Assembly: GCF_044901685.1 (NCBI RefSeq)
Contig: NZ_JBJDPS010000003.1
Span: 124,001-188,000, forward strand
DNA: 64,000 nt
DNA from: Micromonospora_G sp044901685
GTDB lineage: Bacteria; Actinomycetota; Actinomycetes; Mycobacteriales; Micromonosporaceae
Reading direction: 5' to 3'
Shown piece by piece: positions 26,095-34,493 of the stretch. Made by a program: the position numbers and the translations under genes. The notes under the pieces are model-generated. The model was given only the letters and a program-made list of their open reading frames with translations, did no database searches and was not told the origin of the DNA. The stretch's first letter is position 1. Every line of letters begins with the position of its first letter.

Positions 26095-27303
26095 ATGCCG
26101 CTCGGACTCATCGCACTGGCCCTCGGCGGCTTCGGCATCGGGCTGACCGAGTTCGTGATCGCGGGCCTGCTGCCCGAGGTCGCGGCCAGTTTCTCCGTCT
26201 CGGAGGCCGCCGCGGGCTGGCTCATCACCGGGTACGCGCTCGGCGTGGTCGTCGGAGCGCTCGTGCTCACCGCCGCCACCACCCGACTGCCCCGCAAGAC
26301 GGTCCTGCTCGCCCTGCTGGTGCTCTTCATCGCCGGCAACCTGCTCTCCGCCGTGGCACCCGACTACGGGCTGATGCTCACCGGGCGGATCGTCGCCGCG
26401 CTCTGTCACGGCGCCTTCTTCGGCATCGGCTCGGTCGTGGCCGCCGGTCTGGTGCCGCCGAACCGGAAGGCCGCCGCCGTGGCGGTCATGTTCACCGGTC
26501 TGACCGCCGCCAACGTGCTCGGTGTGCCGCTGGGCACCCTGCTCGGCCAGCAACTCGGCTGGCGGTCCACCTTCTGGGCGATCACCGTGGTCGGTGTCCT
26601 GGCCCTGCTCGGCATCGCCGTCCTGGTACGCATCCCGCGCGACTCGGCCGGTCCGGGCAGCCTCCGGTACGAGTTGGGCGCCTTCCGCTCCGGTCAGGTC
26701 TGGCTGTCGCTCCTGGTCACCGTGCTCGGCTTCGGCGGCATGTTCGGCGCCTTCACCTACATCGCGTACACCCTCACCGGGGTCAGCGGCTTCCCCGGTG
26801 CCGCCGTACCCTGGCTGCTGATCCTCTTCGGCGGTGGTCTCTTTGTCGGCAACATCGTCGGCGGCAGGTTCGCCGACCGGTCCGTCGACCGGACCCTGAT
26901 CACCGTCCTGGCCGGACTGGCCGTCGTGCTGGCCCTGTTCGCCCTCACCGCCGAGAGCCGGCCCGCCACCTACGTGTCGCTGCTGCTGATGGGGGCGTTC
27001 GGGTTCGCCACCGTACCCGGGCTGCAAACCCGGGTGATGAGCCACGCCGCGCACGCGCCGACGCTCGCGTCGAGCGCCAACATCGCGGCGTTCAACCTCG
27101 GCAACGCGTTCGGCGCCTGGATCGGTGGCCTGACCATCTCCGCCGGCCTCGGCTACACCTCGCCGATCTGGGCCGGCGCGGCGATCACCGTCGCCGCCCT
27201 GGCCGTCCTGGTGGTCGCCCGCACCGCCGGGCGAACCCGCCGCCCCGGCGACCCGAGCACGCCCGCTCCCGCCGCGCCCAGGGTGCCGACACCGACCGTC
27301 TGA
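26095..27303 (+). CDS. MFS efflux transporter (DHA1/AraJ-like)
   Basis: This 402-residue protein has 12 predicted membrane helices. The DHA1 hallmarks are GLTEFVIAGLLPEVAASFSVSEAAAGWLITGYALG (helices 1-2), the loop 2-3 motif TTRLPRKTVL, GRIVAALCHGAFFGIGS and MFTGLTAANVLGVPLGTLLGQQLGWRSTFW (motif C region). These are typical of AraJ/CmlR-like exporters of sugars or drugs. The ATG at 26095 follows GGAGAGGG. Regulation by the divergent MarR is likely; the substrate is not predictable. Confidence 0.92.
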   Translation: MPLGLIALALGGFGIGLTEFVIAGLLPEVAASFSVSEAAAGWLITGYALGVVVGALVLTAATTRLPRKTVLLALLVLFIAGNLLSAVAPDYGLMLTGRIVAALCHGAFFGIGSVVAAGLVPPNRKAAAVAVMFTGLTAANVLGVPLGTLLGQQLGWRSTFWAITVVGVLALLGIAVLVRIPRDSAGPGSLRYELGAFRSGQVWLSLLVTVLGFGGMFGAFTYIAYTLTGVSGFPGAAVPWLLILFGGGLFVGNIVGGRFADRSVDRTLITVLAGLAVVLALFALTAESRPATYVSLLLMGAFGFATVPGLQTRVMSHAAHAPTLASSANIAAFNLGNAFGAWIGGLTISAGLGYTSPIWAGAAITVAALAVLVVARTAGRTRRPGDPSTPAPAAPRVPTPTV

Positions 27304-27615
27304 CCCCTGCACCGATCGAAGACCGGTTGATTGCGCGAGCCATTCACGAATTGTCGACGCGACTCGTCGCCACCGTACGCATTGCCGGCCCGGGTAATTC
27401 CCGGACCGCCGCGACAGGTTACGGGCCGTGGCGAACAGCACTCCACCCGAGTCGGACTGGCAAGTAACACGCGTCACGGGGCAGAGTGACCGCCGGAGCG
27501 AGGCGACCCGGCGACCACGGGAGGCAACCGATGGACGGCAGAGTCCGCATGGACCCGTCGACAACAAGACGGCGAATGAGCGTCGGATCCGCGCGGTTCT
27601 GAGGGGAGATCCGCC
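27304..27615. other. Intergenic region before the DUF3152 lipoprotein gene
   Basis: This 312-bp stretch holds no gene I can support. It contains a small inverted repeat CCGGGTAATTCCCGG at 27390-27404, possibly the MFS terminator, and the GGGGAG ribosome site of the following gene. Confidence 0.5.
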
Positions 27616-28458
27616 GTGCACACGAGGGTACAGAAAATGCTCGCCGTCGCGATCCTGACGGCTTCACTCGGCGCCTGCGGTACGGCGGCGCACCCGGAAT
27701 GGCGACCGGCCGCCGCCGCGCCGACCCCGAGCCGTCCGGCCACGACCACCGGCCCACCCACCGCCCCGCCGACCCCTTCGCCGACTCCCAGCCCGGCTCC
27801 GCCGCCGATTCCCACGGACGCGGAGATACCGAAGAAGGGAACGGGCAAGTTCAGCGCCGCCAAGGGCAGTACGAAGCCGATCGGTTCCGGCAAGACACTG
27901 ATCACCTACCGGGTCGAGGTCGAGACGGGGATCGCCTGGGGTGATCTCACGCCCTGGACACCCGCCTCGTTCGCCGAGTCGGTCGACACGACACTCGCCG
28001 GACCACTCGGCTGGACGGCGGCCACGAAACGGCCCATCACAGACACCAAACAGGGCATGAAGAACGCGTCCTGGCGGTTCCAGCGGGTCGACGGCGCGGA
28101 ATTCGACATCCGGATTCGCCTGGCGACGGCGAAGACCGTGGACCAGCTCTGCGCGACCGCGGGTCTCGACACCGAGGGCAAGTACTCCTGCCGCTTCGGC
28201 AGCACCGTGATGATCAATCTTCAGCGCTGGTTGCAGGGGGCGCCCGACTTCCCCTTCACCATTCCCGAGTACCACGACGGCGTGATCAACCACGAGATCG
28301 GTCATGCTCTCGGTTTCCGGCACATGGGTTGCGGTGGCAAGGGCAAACTCGCGCCCGCGATGATGCAACAGACCGTGGCCCTCGACGGCTGTCTGCCCAA
28401 CCCGTACCCGTTCGACGAGGACGGCCGGTTCGTCACCGGTCCCTGGCAGCCCTCGTAA
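27616..28458 (+). CDS. DUF3152 lipoprotein, predicted zinc metallopeptidase
   Basis: This 280-residue protein has a lipoprotein signal ending LGAC with the lipidated Cys at 21, then a Thr/Pro-rich spacer to about residue 70. The C-terminal domain carries NHEIGHALGFRHMGC, an HExxHxxGxxH metzincin-like zinc motif, followed by a MMQQT Met-turn-like segment and two conserved Cys, as in the actinobacterial DUF3152 family. It is presumably anchored on the outer face of the membrane; the substrate is unknown. The GTG at 27616 has GGGGAG upstream. Its stop codon lies at the junction of a 23-bp tandem duplication. Confidence 0.85.
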   Translation: MHTRVQKMLAVAILTASLGACGTAAHPEWRPAAAAPTPSRPATTTGPPTAPPTPSPTPSPAPPPIPTDAEIPKKGTGKFSAAKGSTKPIGSGKTLITYRVEVETGIAWGDLTPWTPASFAESVDTTLAGPLGWTAATKRPITDTKQGMKNASWRFQRVDGAEFDIRIRLATAKTVDQLCATAGLDTEGKYSCRFGSTVMINLQRWLQGAPDFPFTIPEYHDGVINHEIGHALGFRHMGCGGKGKLAPAMMQQTVALDGCLPNPYPFDEDGRFVTGPWQPS

Positions 28459-28480
28459 CCGGTCCCTGGCAGCCCTCGTA
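28435..28480 (+). repeat. Perfect 23-bp tandem duplication at gene end
   Basis: Bases 28435-28457 are repeated exactly at 28458-28480; the TAA stop of the DUF3152 gene spans the junction (28456-28458). The original gene may have read further before the duplication created this stop. Confidence 0.9.
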
Positions 28481-28518
28481 GGCCGCCCGGCCGAAGTCCG
28501 GGGACCAGGCCGAGGGCT

Positions 28519-29487
28519 CTACCGGACGGCGTCGATCACGTCGTCGACCATCCGACGCGGGGTCGGCCAGCCGGGTTGGCCGTACCCGATCCGCATGACC
28601 ATCTGCGGCGTGCCGTACTTGCCGAGCGCCAGTCGCAGTTGCTCCCGGGCCCGGGGCACCTCGATCGGCTGGGAGAACATCGAGACGGCGAGCCGGGCGT
28701 CGGTGGCGGTGAGCAGCACGCGTTGCAGGGCCTGCCCGGCGACAACCTGGTCGGTGAGTCCGTTCCCGGTGGACCCGAGTACGGCGACCAGCGGCTCCGG
28801 TTCGAAGTCCCGCCCCGGCGCCCGGGTCCGTACGCCGAAGGCCCGTTGCGGGAGCAGGTCCTGTGGTTCGCCGACCGGGCCGCCCGACCCGACCGGGACC
28901 CCGTCGACGGCGGGGGCGGTCCGGATCCACCCGGCCAGTTCGGCCCGGTAGTCCGGGTCCCGTTCGAGCACCCGGTTGGCGCTTCGGGCGATCTCGGCGA
29001 CGGCCTGGACCGGGGCCGTTCCGATGACCATCTCCAGCCACGTCCCCTCGGCACGGGCGGCCTCGACCAGCCGCCACCGCGCGTCGGCCGGGACCGGATC
29101 GGGCCAGAACGGTGCGCGGTTGCTGTGCCGGCGGGTGACGGCCGCGTACAGGTCCCGTTCGGCCGGGGTCGCGGGGCGTGGGCGGCCGGGAACGAGCCGG
29201 GCCACCACGTCCAGGTCCTGCGGGTACGGGTGGAGCCGCACCTCGGCCGGCGTGCCGGCGACCGCGAGCGCCAGGCGCAGGTTGAACACGGCCGCGCCAC
29301 AGCTCATCCGGGCGGCCCAGCGGCCGGGGTCGCTCACCGGCAGCAACCGACCCGGGTCGATCCGTACCTCGATGCCGCCGTCGCGCAGCCGGAAGCGCCA
29401 CGGTTGGCTGTTGTGCACCGACGGTGCCCGGACCGCCGCTGCCACCGCGATCCGCAGGTCGGTGATGGTGAACCCGGTTGTGATCAT
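28519..29487 (-). CDS. Acg-family FMN-binding nitroreductase-like protein (copy 1)
   Basis: This 322-residue protein is of the Acg (Rv2032) group: AVAAAVRAPSVHNSQPWRFRL at the N-terminus, MSCGAAVFNLRLALAVAG, RRHSNRAPFWPDPVP and a C-terminal MVMRIGYG. In M. tuberculosis such proteins belong to the DosR dormancy regulon; they bind FMN but show little nitroreductase activity and may sequester flavin. The ATG at 29487 is preceded by GGAGG; longer frame to 29682 overlaps the divergent regulator. A second copy lies at 32108-33103. Confidence 0.88.
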   Translation of the reverse strand: MITTGFTITDLRIAVAAAVRAPSVHNSQPWRFRLRDGGIEVRIDPGRLLPVSDPGRWAARMSCGAAVFNLRLALAVAGTPAEVRLHPYPQDLDVVARLVPGRPRPATPAERDLYAAVTRRHSNRAPFWPDPVPADARWRLVEAARAEGTWLEMVIGTAPVQAVAEIARSANRVLERDPDYRAELAGWIRTAPAVDGVPVGSGGPVGEPQDLLPQRAFGVRTRAPGRDFEPEPLVAVLGSTGNGLTDQVVAGQALQRVLLTATDARLAVSMFSQPIEVPRAREQLRLALGKYGTPQMVMRIGYGQPGWPTPRRMVDDVIDAVR

Positions 29488-29602
29488 GACGTGCCTCCGG
29501 TGTCGGTCCCGAGCCTCCACCATCGCCTCGACCGCGCGGCCGGGGACAGGGCCGGACGCCCCGGGCCACCGGGTCCGAATCCCCGAACATCCGTGCGGTG
29601 AC

Positions 29603-29617
29603 GGGACCTTCGGCCCT
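29603..29617. promoter_or_regulatory. DosR-box between acg copy 1 and dosR-like gene
   Basis: GGGACCTTCGGCCCT fits the DosR consensus GGGACTTTNGTCCC at 11 of 14 positions. It is centred about 43 bp upstream of the response-regulator ATG at 29653 and about 120 bp from the divergent acg start, so it could drive autoactivation. Confidence 0.75.
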
Positions 29618-29652
29618 GTGCCGGCGGCTCCCGTACGGGATAGAAACAGCAC

Positions 29653-30291
29653 ATGATCCGTGTCTTCCTCCTCGACGACCACGAGGTCGTCCGGCGTGGT
29701 TTGGCCGACCTGTTGCAGAGCGCCGGCGACATCGAGGTGGTCGGCGAGTCCGGGTTGGCGCAGGAGGCCACCGCCCGGATCCCGGCGCTCCGGCCGGACG
29801 TGGCGATCCTCGACGCCCGGCTTCCCGACGGCAGCGGCATCGACGTGTGCCGGGACGTCCGCACCGTCGACTCCTCGATCCGGGGACTGATCCTCACCTC
29901 CTACGAGGACGACGAGGCGCTGTTCGCCGCGATCATGGCCGGGGCCGACGGGTACGTGCTCAAGCAGATCCGTGGCACCGACCTGGTGGACGCGGTCCGG
30001 CGGGTGGCGGCGGGTCAGTCCCTGCTCGACCCGGCGGTCACCCAGCGGGTGTTGGAACGCATCCGCCGTGGTGTCGAGCAGCCGCGCGAACTCCAGTCCC
30101 TGACGGAGCAGGAACGACGAATCCTGGAGTACGTGGCCGAAGGGCTGACCAACCGGGAGATCGCCACCAGGATGTTTCTCGCCGAGAAGACCGTGAAGAA
30201 CTACGTGTCGAGTCTGCTGGCGAAGCTGGGGTTGGAACGGCGTACCCAGGCGGCCGTGCTGGCGACCCGCCTGCTCGGCCAGCGCTCCTGA
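29653..30291 (+). CDS. dosR: DosR/DevR-like response regulator (NarL family)
   Basis: This 212-residue protein has a receiver domain with acidic pair D8/D9, phospho-acceptor D54 and K104 at the same numbers as in M. tuberculosis DosR, a linker, and a LuxR-type HTH at about 145-210 (LTEQERRILEYVAEGLTNREIATRMFLAEKTVKNYVSSLLAKLGLERRTQAA). The KTVKNYVS recognition helix equals that of DosR, so the same DNA motif is expected, and such boxes are found around it. The partner kinase is encoded convergently 32 bp downstream. The ATG at 29653 has no strong ribosome site. Confidence 0.9.
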   Translation: MIRVFLLDDHEVVRRGLADLLQSAGDIEVVGESGLAQEATARIPALRPDVAILDARLPDGSGIDVCRDVRTVDSSIRGLILTSYEDDEALFAAIMAGADGYVLKQIRGTDLVDAVRRVAAGQSLLDPAVTQRVLERIRRGVEQPRELQSLTEQERRILEYVAEGLTNREIATRMFLAEKTVKNYVSSLLAKLGLERRTQAAVLATRLLGQRS

Positions 30292-30327
30292 GCGTCAGCC
30301 TGCTCGGACCAGCATTCCTGGCGTCAG
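30271..30327. repeat. Imperfect ~28-bp tandem duplication at the dosR/dosS junction
   Basis: Bases 30271-30298 and 30300-30327 are near copies (CTGCTCGG-CCAGC...CTG-GCGTCAG). The dosR stop lies in the first copy and the dosS stop codon lies in the second, so the duplication shaped the ends of both convergent genes. Confidence 0.75.
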
Positions 30328-32051
30328 TCGGTCAGCGGGACGCTCCACCGCACCTCGGTCCCGCGCGGTCGCCCGGGCTCGACCGCGAACTCGCCACCGT
30401 GCCCGAGGGCCCGGTCCCGCATGTTCACCAACCCGCTGCGGGCCGCGTCCGGACCGGCGCCGACCCCGTCGTCGGTGACGGTGAGGAGGAGTCGCCCCCG
30501 GTCGACCCGGACCAGGACGGTGACCCGGGTCGCCTGGGCGTGCCGTACCGCGTTGGACAGCGCCTCCCGCAGCACCGCGAGCAGGTCCGGACGTACGGCG
30601 TCGGGCACGGCGCTGTCGACCGGGCCGGAGATCTCCAACGCCGGCCGGAAGCCGAGCGCCTCCGCCGCCGCATCGACGGCGTCGCGGATCTCGGTGCGCA
30701 GGGCGGCACTCATCGGCGTACGCAGCTCGAAGATGGCCCGCCGGATGTCACGGATCGTGGAGTCGAGCTCGTCGACGGCGGCGTTGATCCGCCGGCCGAC
30801 CTCGGCCCGAGCGGTCAGCGGGACGGTGCTCTGCAACTGCAACCCGGTGGCGAACAGCCGCTGGATCACCACGTCGTGCAGGTCGCGGGCGATCCGTTCG
30901 CGGTCCTCCAGGACGACCAGCAGCTCGCGCTCCTCCTGTGCCCGCGCGCGTTCCAACGCCAACGCCGCCTGCGCGGCGAAGCTCGTCAACAGGGGCACGT
31001 CATCCGCCTGCCGCGCCTGACCCGCCGGATGGGCCACGATCAGCACGCCGTGCAGGGTGTCGGTGGCAAAGAGCGGGGAGACGATCGCCGGTGCCTCGGT
31101 GACCGGGTGCGGCCAGGGTGCGGCCTTGGCCAGGCTCTCGACGAGCAGGTGCCGCCGGTCGGTCGCCGACGCGGCGAACGTCGTCTCGGCGGCCGGTAGG
31201 ACCAGGCCGACCAGCGGCGGCGCGGGCTCGACGGCGGCGTCGACGACCTCGACGGTGAACTGCCCGGCATCCTCGTCGTGCAGCAGGACCAGGACCAGCT
31301 CGGCCTCGGCTACCTCACGGGCGCGCCGCGCGACGAGGGCCAGAGCGTCCGTACGCCGCACCTCGCCCAGCAGCACCGTGGTGATCTCGGCCGTCGCGGC
31401 GAGCCACCGTTCACGGCGATGGGCGACGGCGTAGAGACGGGCGTTCTCGATCGCCACCCCGGCGGCGGCGGCCAGCGCGACGGCGATCTCCTCGTCGTCC
31501 TCGGTGAACTCCCCGGCGCCCCGCTTCTCGGCCAGGTAGAGGTTGCCGAAGACCTGGTCGCGGATCCGGATCGGCGCACCGAGGAAGCTGTGCATCGGCG
31601 GGTGGTGGGGCGGGAATCCGTACGACTGCGGGTGCTGGGTGATGTCGGGCATCCGTACCGGTCGGGGGTCGGCGATCAGCAGGCCGAGCACCCCGCGCCC
31701 GTGCGGGAGGTCACCGATCCGGGCTTGCAGGTCGGGGTCGATGCCGTGCGTGATGAACTCGGTCAGCAGCCGGTCCGGTCCGATCACCCCCAGCGCGCCG
31801 TAGCGGGCGTCGAGCAGCTCGCAGGCGGCCTCGACGATGCGTCGCAGGGTGCTGCGCAGGTCGAGATCGGTGCCGATCGCCACCACCGCGTCGAGCAGCG
31901 CACGCAGCCGCTCCCGGCTGGTGACGACCTCACCGACCCGGTCGAGCATCTCCTGCAACAACTCGTCGAGGCGCACCCGGGACAGCGGGCTGAGCCCCAA
32001 CGAGGGCCGGTCGTGCTGGTCGTTGTCGTCAGGCGGGTACGACGCGTCCAC
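30324..32051 (-). CDS. dosS: DosS/DevS-like haem GAF sensor histidine kinase
   Basis: This 575-residue soluble kinase has two GAF domains (about 60-205 and 225-370), a HisKA_3 dimerisation domain with the phospho-acceptor in ARDLHDVVIQRLF (H392) and an HATPase domain (N box EALSNAVRHA about 497-506, G box DDGVGAG about 528-534). The first GAF contains GFPPHHPPMHSFLG with H149/H150, equivalent to the haem-ligand region (His149) of M. tuberculosis DosS, so it probably senses O2, NO or CO, or redox state. It lies 56 bp downstream of acg copy 2 on the same strand and may share its DosR-controlled promoter. Confidence 0.9.
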   Translation of the reverse strand: MDASYPPDDNDQHDRPSLGLSPLSRVRLDELLQEMLDRVGEVVTSRERLRALLDAVVAIGTDLDLRSTLRRIVEAACELLDARYGALGVIGPDRLLTEFITHGIDPDLQARIGDLPHGRGVLGLLIADPRPVRMPDITQHPQSYGFPPHHPPMHSFLGAPIRIRDQVFGNLYLAEKRGAGEFTEDDEEIAVALAAAAGVAIENARLYAVAHRRERWLAATAEITTVLLGEVRRTDALALVARRAREVAEAELVLVLLHDEDAGQFTVEVVDAAVEPAPPLVGLVLPAAETTFAASATDRRHLLVESLAKAAPWPHPVTEAPAIVSPLFATDTLHGVLIVAHPAGQARQADDVPLLTSFAAQAALALERARAQEERELLVVLEDRERIARDLHDVVIQRLFATGLQLQSTVPLTARAEVGRRINAAVDELDSTIRDIRRAIFELRTPMSAALRTEIRDAVDAAAEALGFRPALEISGPVDSAVPDAVRPDLLAVLREALSNAVRHAQATRVTVLVRVDRGRLLLTVTDDGVGAGPDAARSGLVNMRDRALGHGGEFAVEPGRPRGTEVRWSVPLTD

Positions 32052-32107
32052 CCGCCGATGCTAACCGGCGACCGACGTACGCGATCTGCCCGACGGCCTC
32101 GCGCAGG

Positions 32108-33103
32108 TCACCCGATCGCGGTCTCGACCACCTGGTCGGACCGGAGTCGCGGGGTGTGCGCCGGGCCGGCGTGGTCCGGGTCGGCAAACCCGACCCGCAG
32201 CACGAGGTACGGGTGGCCGAGTCCGGAGAGCACCTGGCGCAGGGCCTGCCGGGTGCTCTCGACCTCGATCGCCTCGCTCAGCGGCAGCACCGACACGCCC
32301 AACCCGACGGCGGTCAGCCAGGCGGCGGAGAGCGCCTCACCGGCGCGCAGCCAGCTCGACTGCTCGTCGTCGTCGCCGAAGAGCAGCAGGTAGCTTGCCG
32401 CCGCGTCGTGACCCGGCCCGACCGGAAGGGTTCCCGGTCGGCCGAAGTCGCGCTCCGGCACCGTCGTCCGGGGCGGTTCGCCGGGGACGACGTGTGCCGG
32501 CAGACCGGCGCCGGCCGGCGCACCCCGCCCGGTCCAGTACGCGAGTTCGTCGCGGACCCGTGGGTCGTCGGACTCGACCGTCGCGGCCCGACTCGCCGCC
32601 GCCGCGAGACCGAGGACCTGGTCGCGGGTGAGTACCTGCAACCGCGCCGCGCCGGCGACGGCGGTGGTGATCGCGGCCAGGGTCGAGACCGGCACCGGCT
32701 CGTCGGTGACCGGCCGGCGGTCGGTGTGTCGGACCTCGGCCGCCTGGAACAGTCGTCTGGCCCGTGAGGTCACCGGGATCGGTCCGTCGGGGATCAGCCT
32801 CGCCAGCAAGTCCGGTTGCTCCGGGTCCGGCAGCCGGGTCACCTTCGAGGCCCAGCCCTGTGCCGCGAGTGCGACCGTCGCGTGGTGCAGGGCGGTGCCG
32901 CAGCTCAGCAGGAGCAGCCGCCCGTCCGGGTCGGTCACGGAGAGCTGACGGGTACGGTCGGCGAACAGTTCCAGCCGCTCCGACTCGACCCGCCAGTGCC
33001 ACGGCTGCGTGTTGTGCACCGAGGGCGCGTACCCCGCCGCCACGGCGGCCCGGGCGAGCGTCGCCGCGAGCGGCCGTTCCGGAACCTCGATCTGCTCGAC
33101 CAT
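32108..33103 (-). CDS. Acg-family FMN-binding nitroreductase-like protein (copy 2)
   Basis: This 331-residue paralogue of the protein at 28519-29487 has AVAAGYAPSVHNTQPWHWRVE, LLLSCGTALHHATVALAAQGW, VRHTDRRPVTDEPVP and a C-terminal PYLVLRVGFADP. It is moderately diverged from copy 1, so the duplication is old. The ATG at 33103 has AGGAGG upstream. The gene is followed by dosS and is divergent from the zinc alcohol dehydrogenase gene, with a near-consensus DosR box between them. Confidence 0.88.
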   Translation of the reverse strand: MVEQIEVPERPLAATLARAAVAAGYAPSVHNTQPWHWRVESERLELFADRTRQLSVTDPDGRLLLLSCGTALHHATVALAAQGWASKVTRLPDPEQPDLLARLIPDGPIPVTSRARRLFQAAEVRHTDRRPVTDEPVPVSTLAAITTAVAGAARLQVLTRDQVLGLAAAASRAATVESDDPRVRDELAYWTGRGAPAGAGLPAHVVPGEPPRTTVPERDFGRPGTLPVGPGHDAAASYLLLFGDDDEQSSWLRAGEALSAAWLTAVGLGVSVLPLSEAIEVESTRQALRQVLSGLGHPYLVLRVGFADPDHAGPAHTPRLRSDQVVETAIG

Positions 33104-33166
33104 CGCACTCCTCCTGTAGTCGGCTCTCCCGCTGCCAGCCTGCTCCGGCCGGGGTCGTCGGCGCAG

Positions 33167-33180
33167 AGGCCAAGGCCCCG
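33167..33180. promoter_or_regulatory. Weaker DosR-box-like site
   Basis: Read on the minus strand this is CGGGGCCTTGGCCT, a degenerate match to the DosR motif, 8 bp from the strong box at 33189. Paired boxes of unequal strength are usual in DosR-controlled promoters. It lies 64-77 bp upstream of acg copy 2. Confidence 0.4.
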
Positions 33181-33188
33181 GTCGGGCC

Positions 33189-33202
33189 GGGACCTTCGTC
33201 CC
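33189..33202. promoter_or_regulatory. Strong DosR box between acg copy 2 and alcohol dehydrogenase genes
   Basis: GGGACCTTCGTCCC matches the DosR consensus GGGACTTTNGTCCC at all but one fixed position, 86-99 bp upstream of acg copy 2 and 148-161 bp upstream of the divergent dehydrogenase. Confidence 0.82.
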
Positions 33203-33279
33203 CCCGTACGCACACCGTGCTGTCGGCGCCGGGTTTTGTAGTTCCCGCGTGGCGAAACATCACGATTGAGACGATCCGG

Positions 33280-33291
33280 GGGGACGTCCCC
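33280..33291. promoter_or_regulatory. Palindrome GGGGACGTCCCC upstream of the alcohol dehydrogenase
   Basis: This perfect 12-bp palindrome lies 59-70 bp before the GTG at 33350. It has the outer GGGAC/GTCCC of a DosR box but lacks the central TTTN, so it may bind another regulator or nothing. Confidence 0.35.
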
Positions 33292-33349
33292 GGCGACCTG
33301 CCGGCGCTCGTCCGCACGATTCGACGCGACGGAGGGCGGTAGGAACGAC

Positions 33350-34390
33350 GTGAGAGCGTTCGTCTACGGCGGGGCCGGGCAGAGCGACTGGACGGAGGCG
33401 CCCGATCCGCGTGTGATCGATCCGACCGACGTGGTCATCCGGGTCGACACCGTCACCATCTGCGGTACCGACCTGCACATTCTCGCCGGCGACGTGCCCG
33501 AGGTGCGGCCCGGCCGGATCCTCGGTCACGAAGCCGTCGGAACCGTCATGGACGCCGGTGCCGCCGTGACGACGGTACGTCCCGGTGACCGCGTCCTTGC
33601 CTCCTGCATCTCCGCCTGCGGGCGCTGCCGCTTCTGCCGGTCCGGCAGCTACGGCCAGTGCACCAACGGCGGCGGTTGGGTGCTGGGCCACCTGATCGAC
33701 GGCGTGCAGGCGGAGTACGCTCGGATCCCGTTCGCCGACCTGTCCACCTACCCGCTGCCGGGAAACGTCACCGACGAGACCGCCGTCCTGCTCGCCGACA
33801 TCCTGCCGACCGCGTACGAGGTCGGGGTCCTCAACGGGCAGGTTGGTCCCGGCGACACCGTTGTCATCGTGGGAATGGGCCCGATCGGCCTCGCCGCCGT
33901 TCTCGCCGCCCGCCTCTACTCCCCCGCGCGGGTCATCGCCGTCGACAAGGCCGAGAACCGGCTGCGGGCCGCCGAGCGGTTCGGGGCGGACGTCACCCTG
34001 CTGTCCGACCAGGACCCACGGGCCGCGGTGCTGGCCGCCACCAACGGACTCGGAGCCGATGTGGCCCTGGAGGCGGTCGGCTCACCGGAGTCGTTCGAGC
34101 TCTGCACCACTCTCGTACGCCCGGTCGGGCGGGTGGCCAACATCGGCGTGCACGGCAAGCCCGCCACCCTGCACCTGGAAGAGCTCTGGGATCGCAACCT
34201 CACCATCACCACGGGCCTGGTGGACACCAGGACCACCGCCGCCCTGTTGGACATGGTGTCGGCGGGGCAGTTCGACCCGACCCCGATGATCACCCACCGG
34301 TTCGCGCTCGACGAGATCGTCCGGGCGTACGACGTCTTCTCCCGAGCCGGCGAGACCGGTGCGCTGAAGGTGGTGATGGCCCGGCCCTGA
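33350..34390 (+). CDS. Zinc-dependent alcohol dehydrogenase (MDR family)
   Basis: This 346-residue NAD(P)-dependent medium-chain dehydrogenase has catalytic zinc residues C38 (ICGTDLHI) and H60/E61 (GHEAVG), a structural-zinc set C90, C93, C96 and C104 (ACGRCRFCRSGSYGQC) and a Rossmann motif VGMGPIGLAAV near 172-182. It resembles secondary alcohol/formaldehyde-type dehydrogenases often found with anaerobic or dormancy genes. The start is the GTG at 33350, behind AGGA; the longer frame from 33266 has no family sequence. DosR control from the box at 33189 is inferred. Confidence 0.9.
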   Translation: MRAFVYGGAGQSDWTEAPDPRVIDPTDVVIRVDTVTICGTDLHILAGDVPEVRPGRILGHEAVGTVMDAGAAVTTVRPGDRVLASCISACGRCRFCRSGSYGQCTNGGGWVLGHLIDGVQAEYARIPFADLSTYPLPGNVTDETAVLLADILPTAYEVGVLNGQVGPGDTVVIVGMGPIGLAAVLAARLYSPARVIAVDKAENRLRAAERFGADVTLLSDQDPRAAVLAATNGLGADVALEAVGSPESFELCTTLVRPVGRVANIGVHGKPATLHLEELWDRNLTITTGLVDTRTTAALLDMVSAGQFDPTPMITHRFALDEIVRAYDVFSRAGETGALKVVMARP

Positions 34391-34398
34391 GCCCGGAC

Positions 34399-34437
34399 GC
34401 GTTCGACCCGCCGGGATCGGTCCGGCGGGTCGAACGC
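34399..34437. terminator. Perfect 16-bp hairpin between convergent genes
   Basis: Arms 34399-34414 and 34422-34437 pair perfectly around a 7-nt loop, 8 bp past the dehydrogenase stop and 56 bp from the DoxX stop. Confidence 0.78.
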
Positions 34438-34493
34438 TCGGGGCTGATTCGTCGGCTTTGTCGGCTTCGTCGGCGTCCGACGGGCCCGGGTGC

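Noticed and set aside
25495..27621. A 708-codon minus-strand frame through the MFS gene
   Set aside because: Only the last 156 codons are MarR; the rest is antisense to the transporter and rich in Gly/Arg/Asp/Gln shadow sequence.
29541..29556. Second DosR-like site near acg copy 1
   Set aside because: GGGGACAGGGCCGGAC has the left half of the box but a poor right half, so it is not listed as a site.
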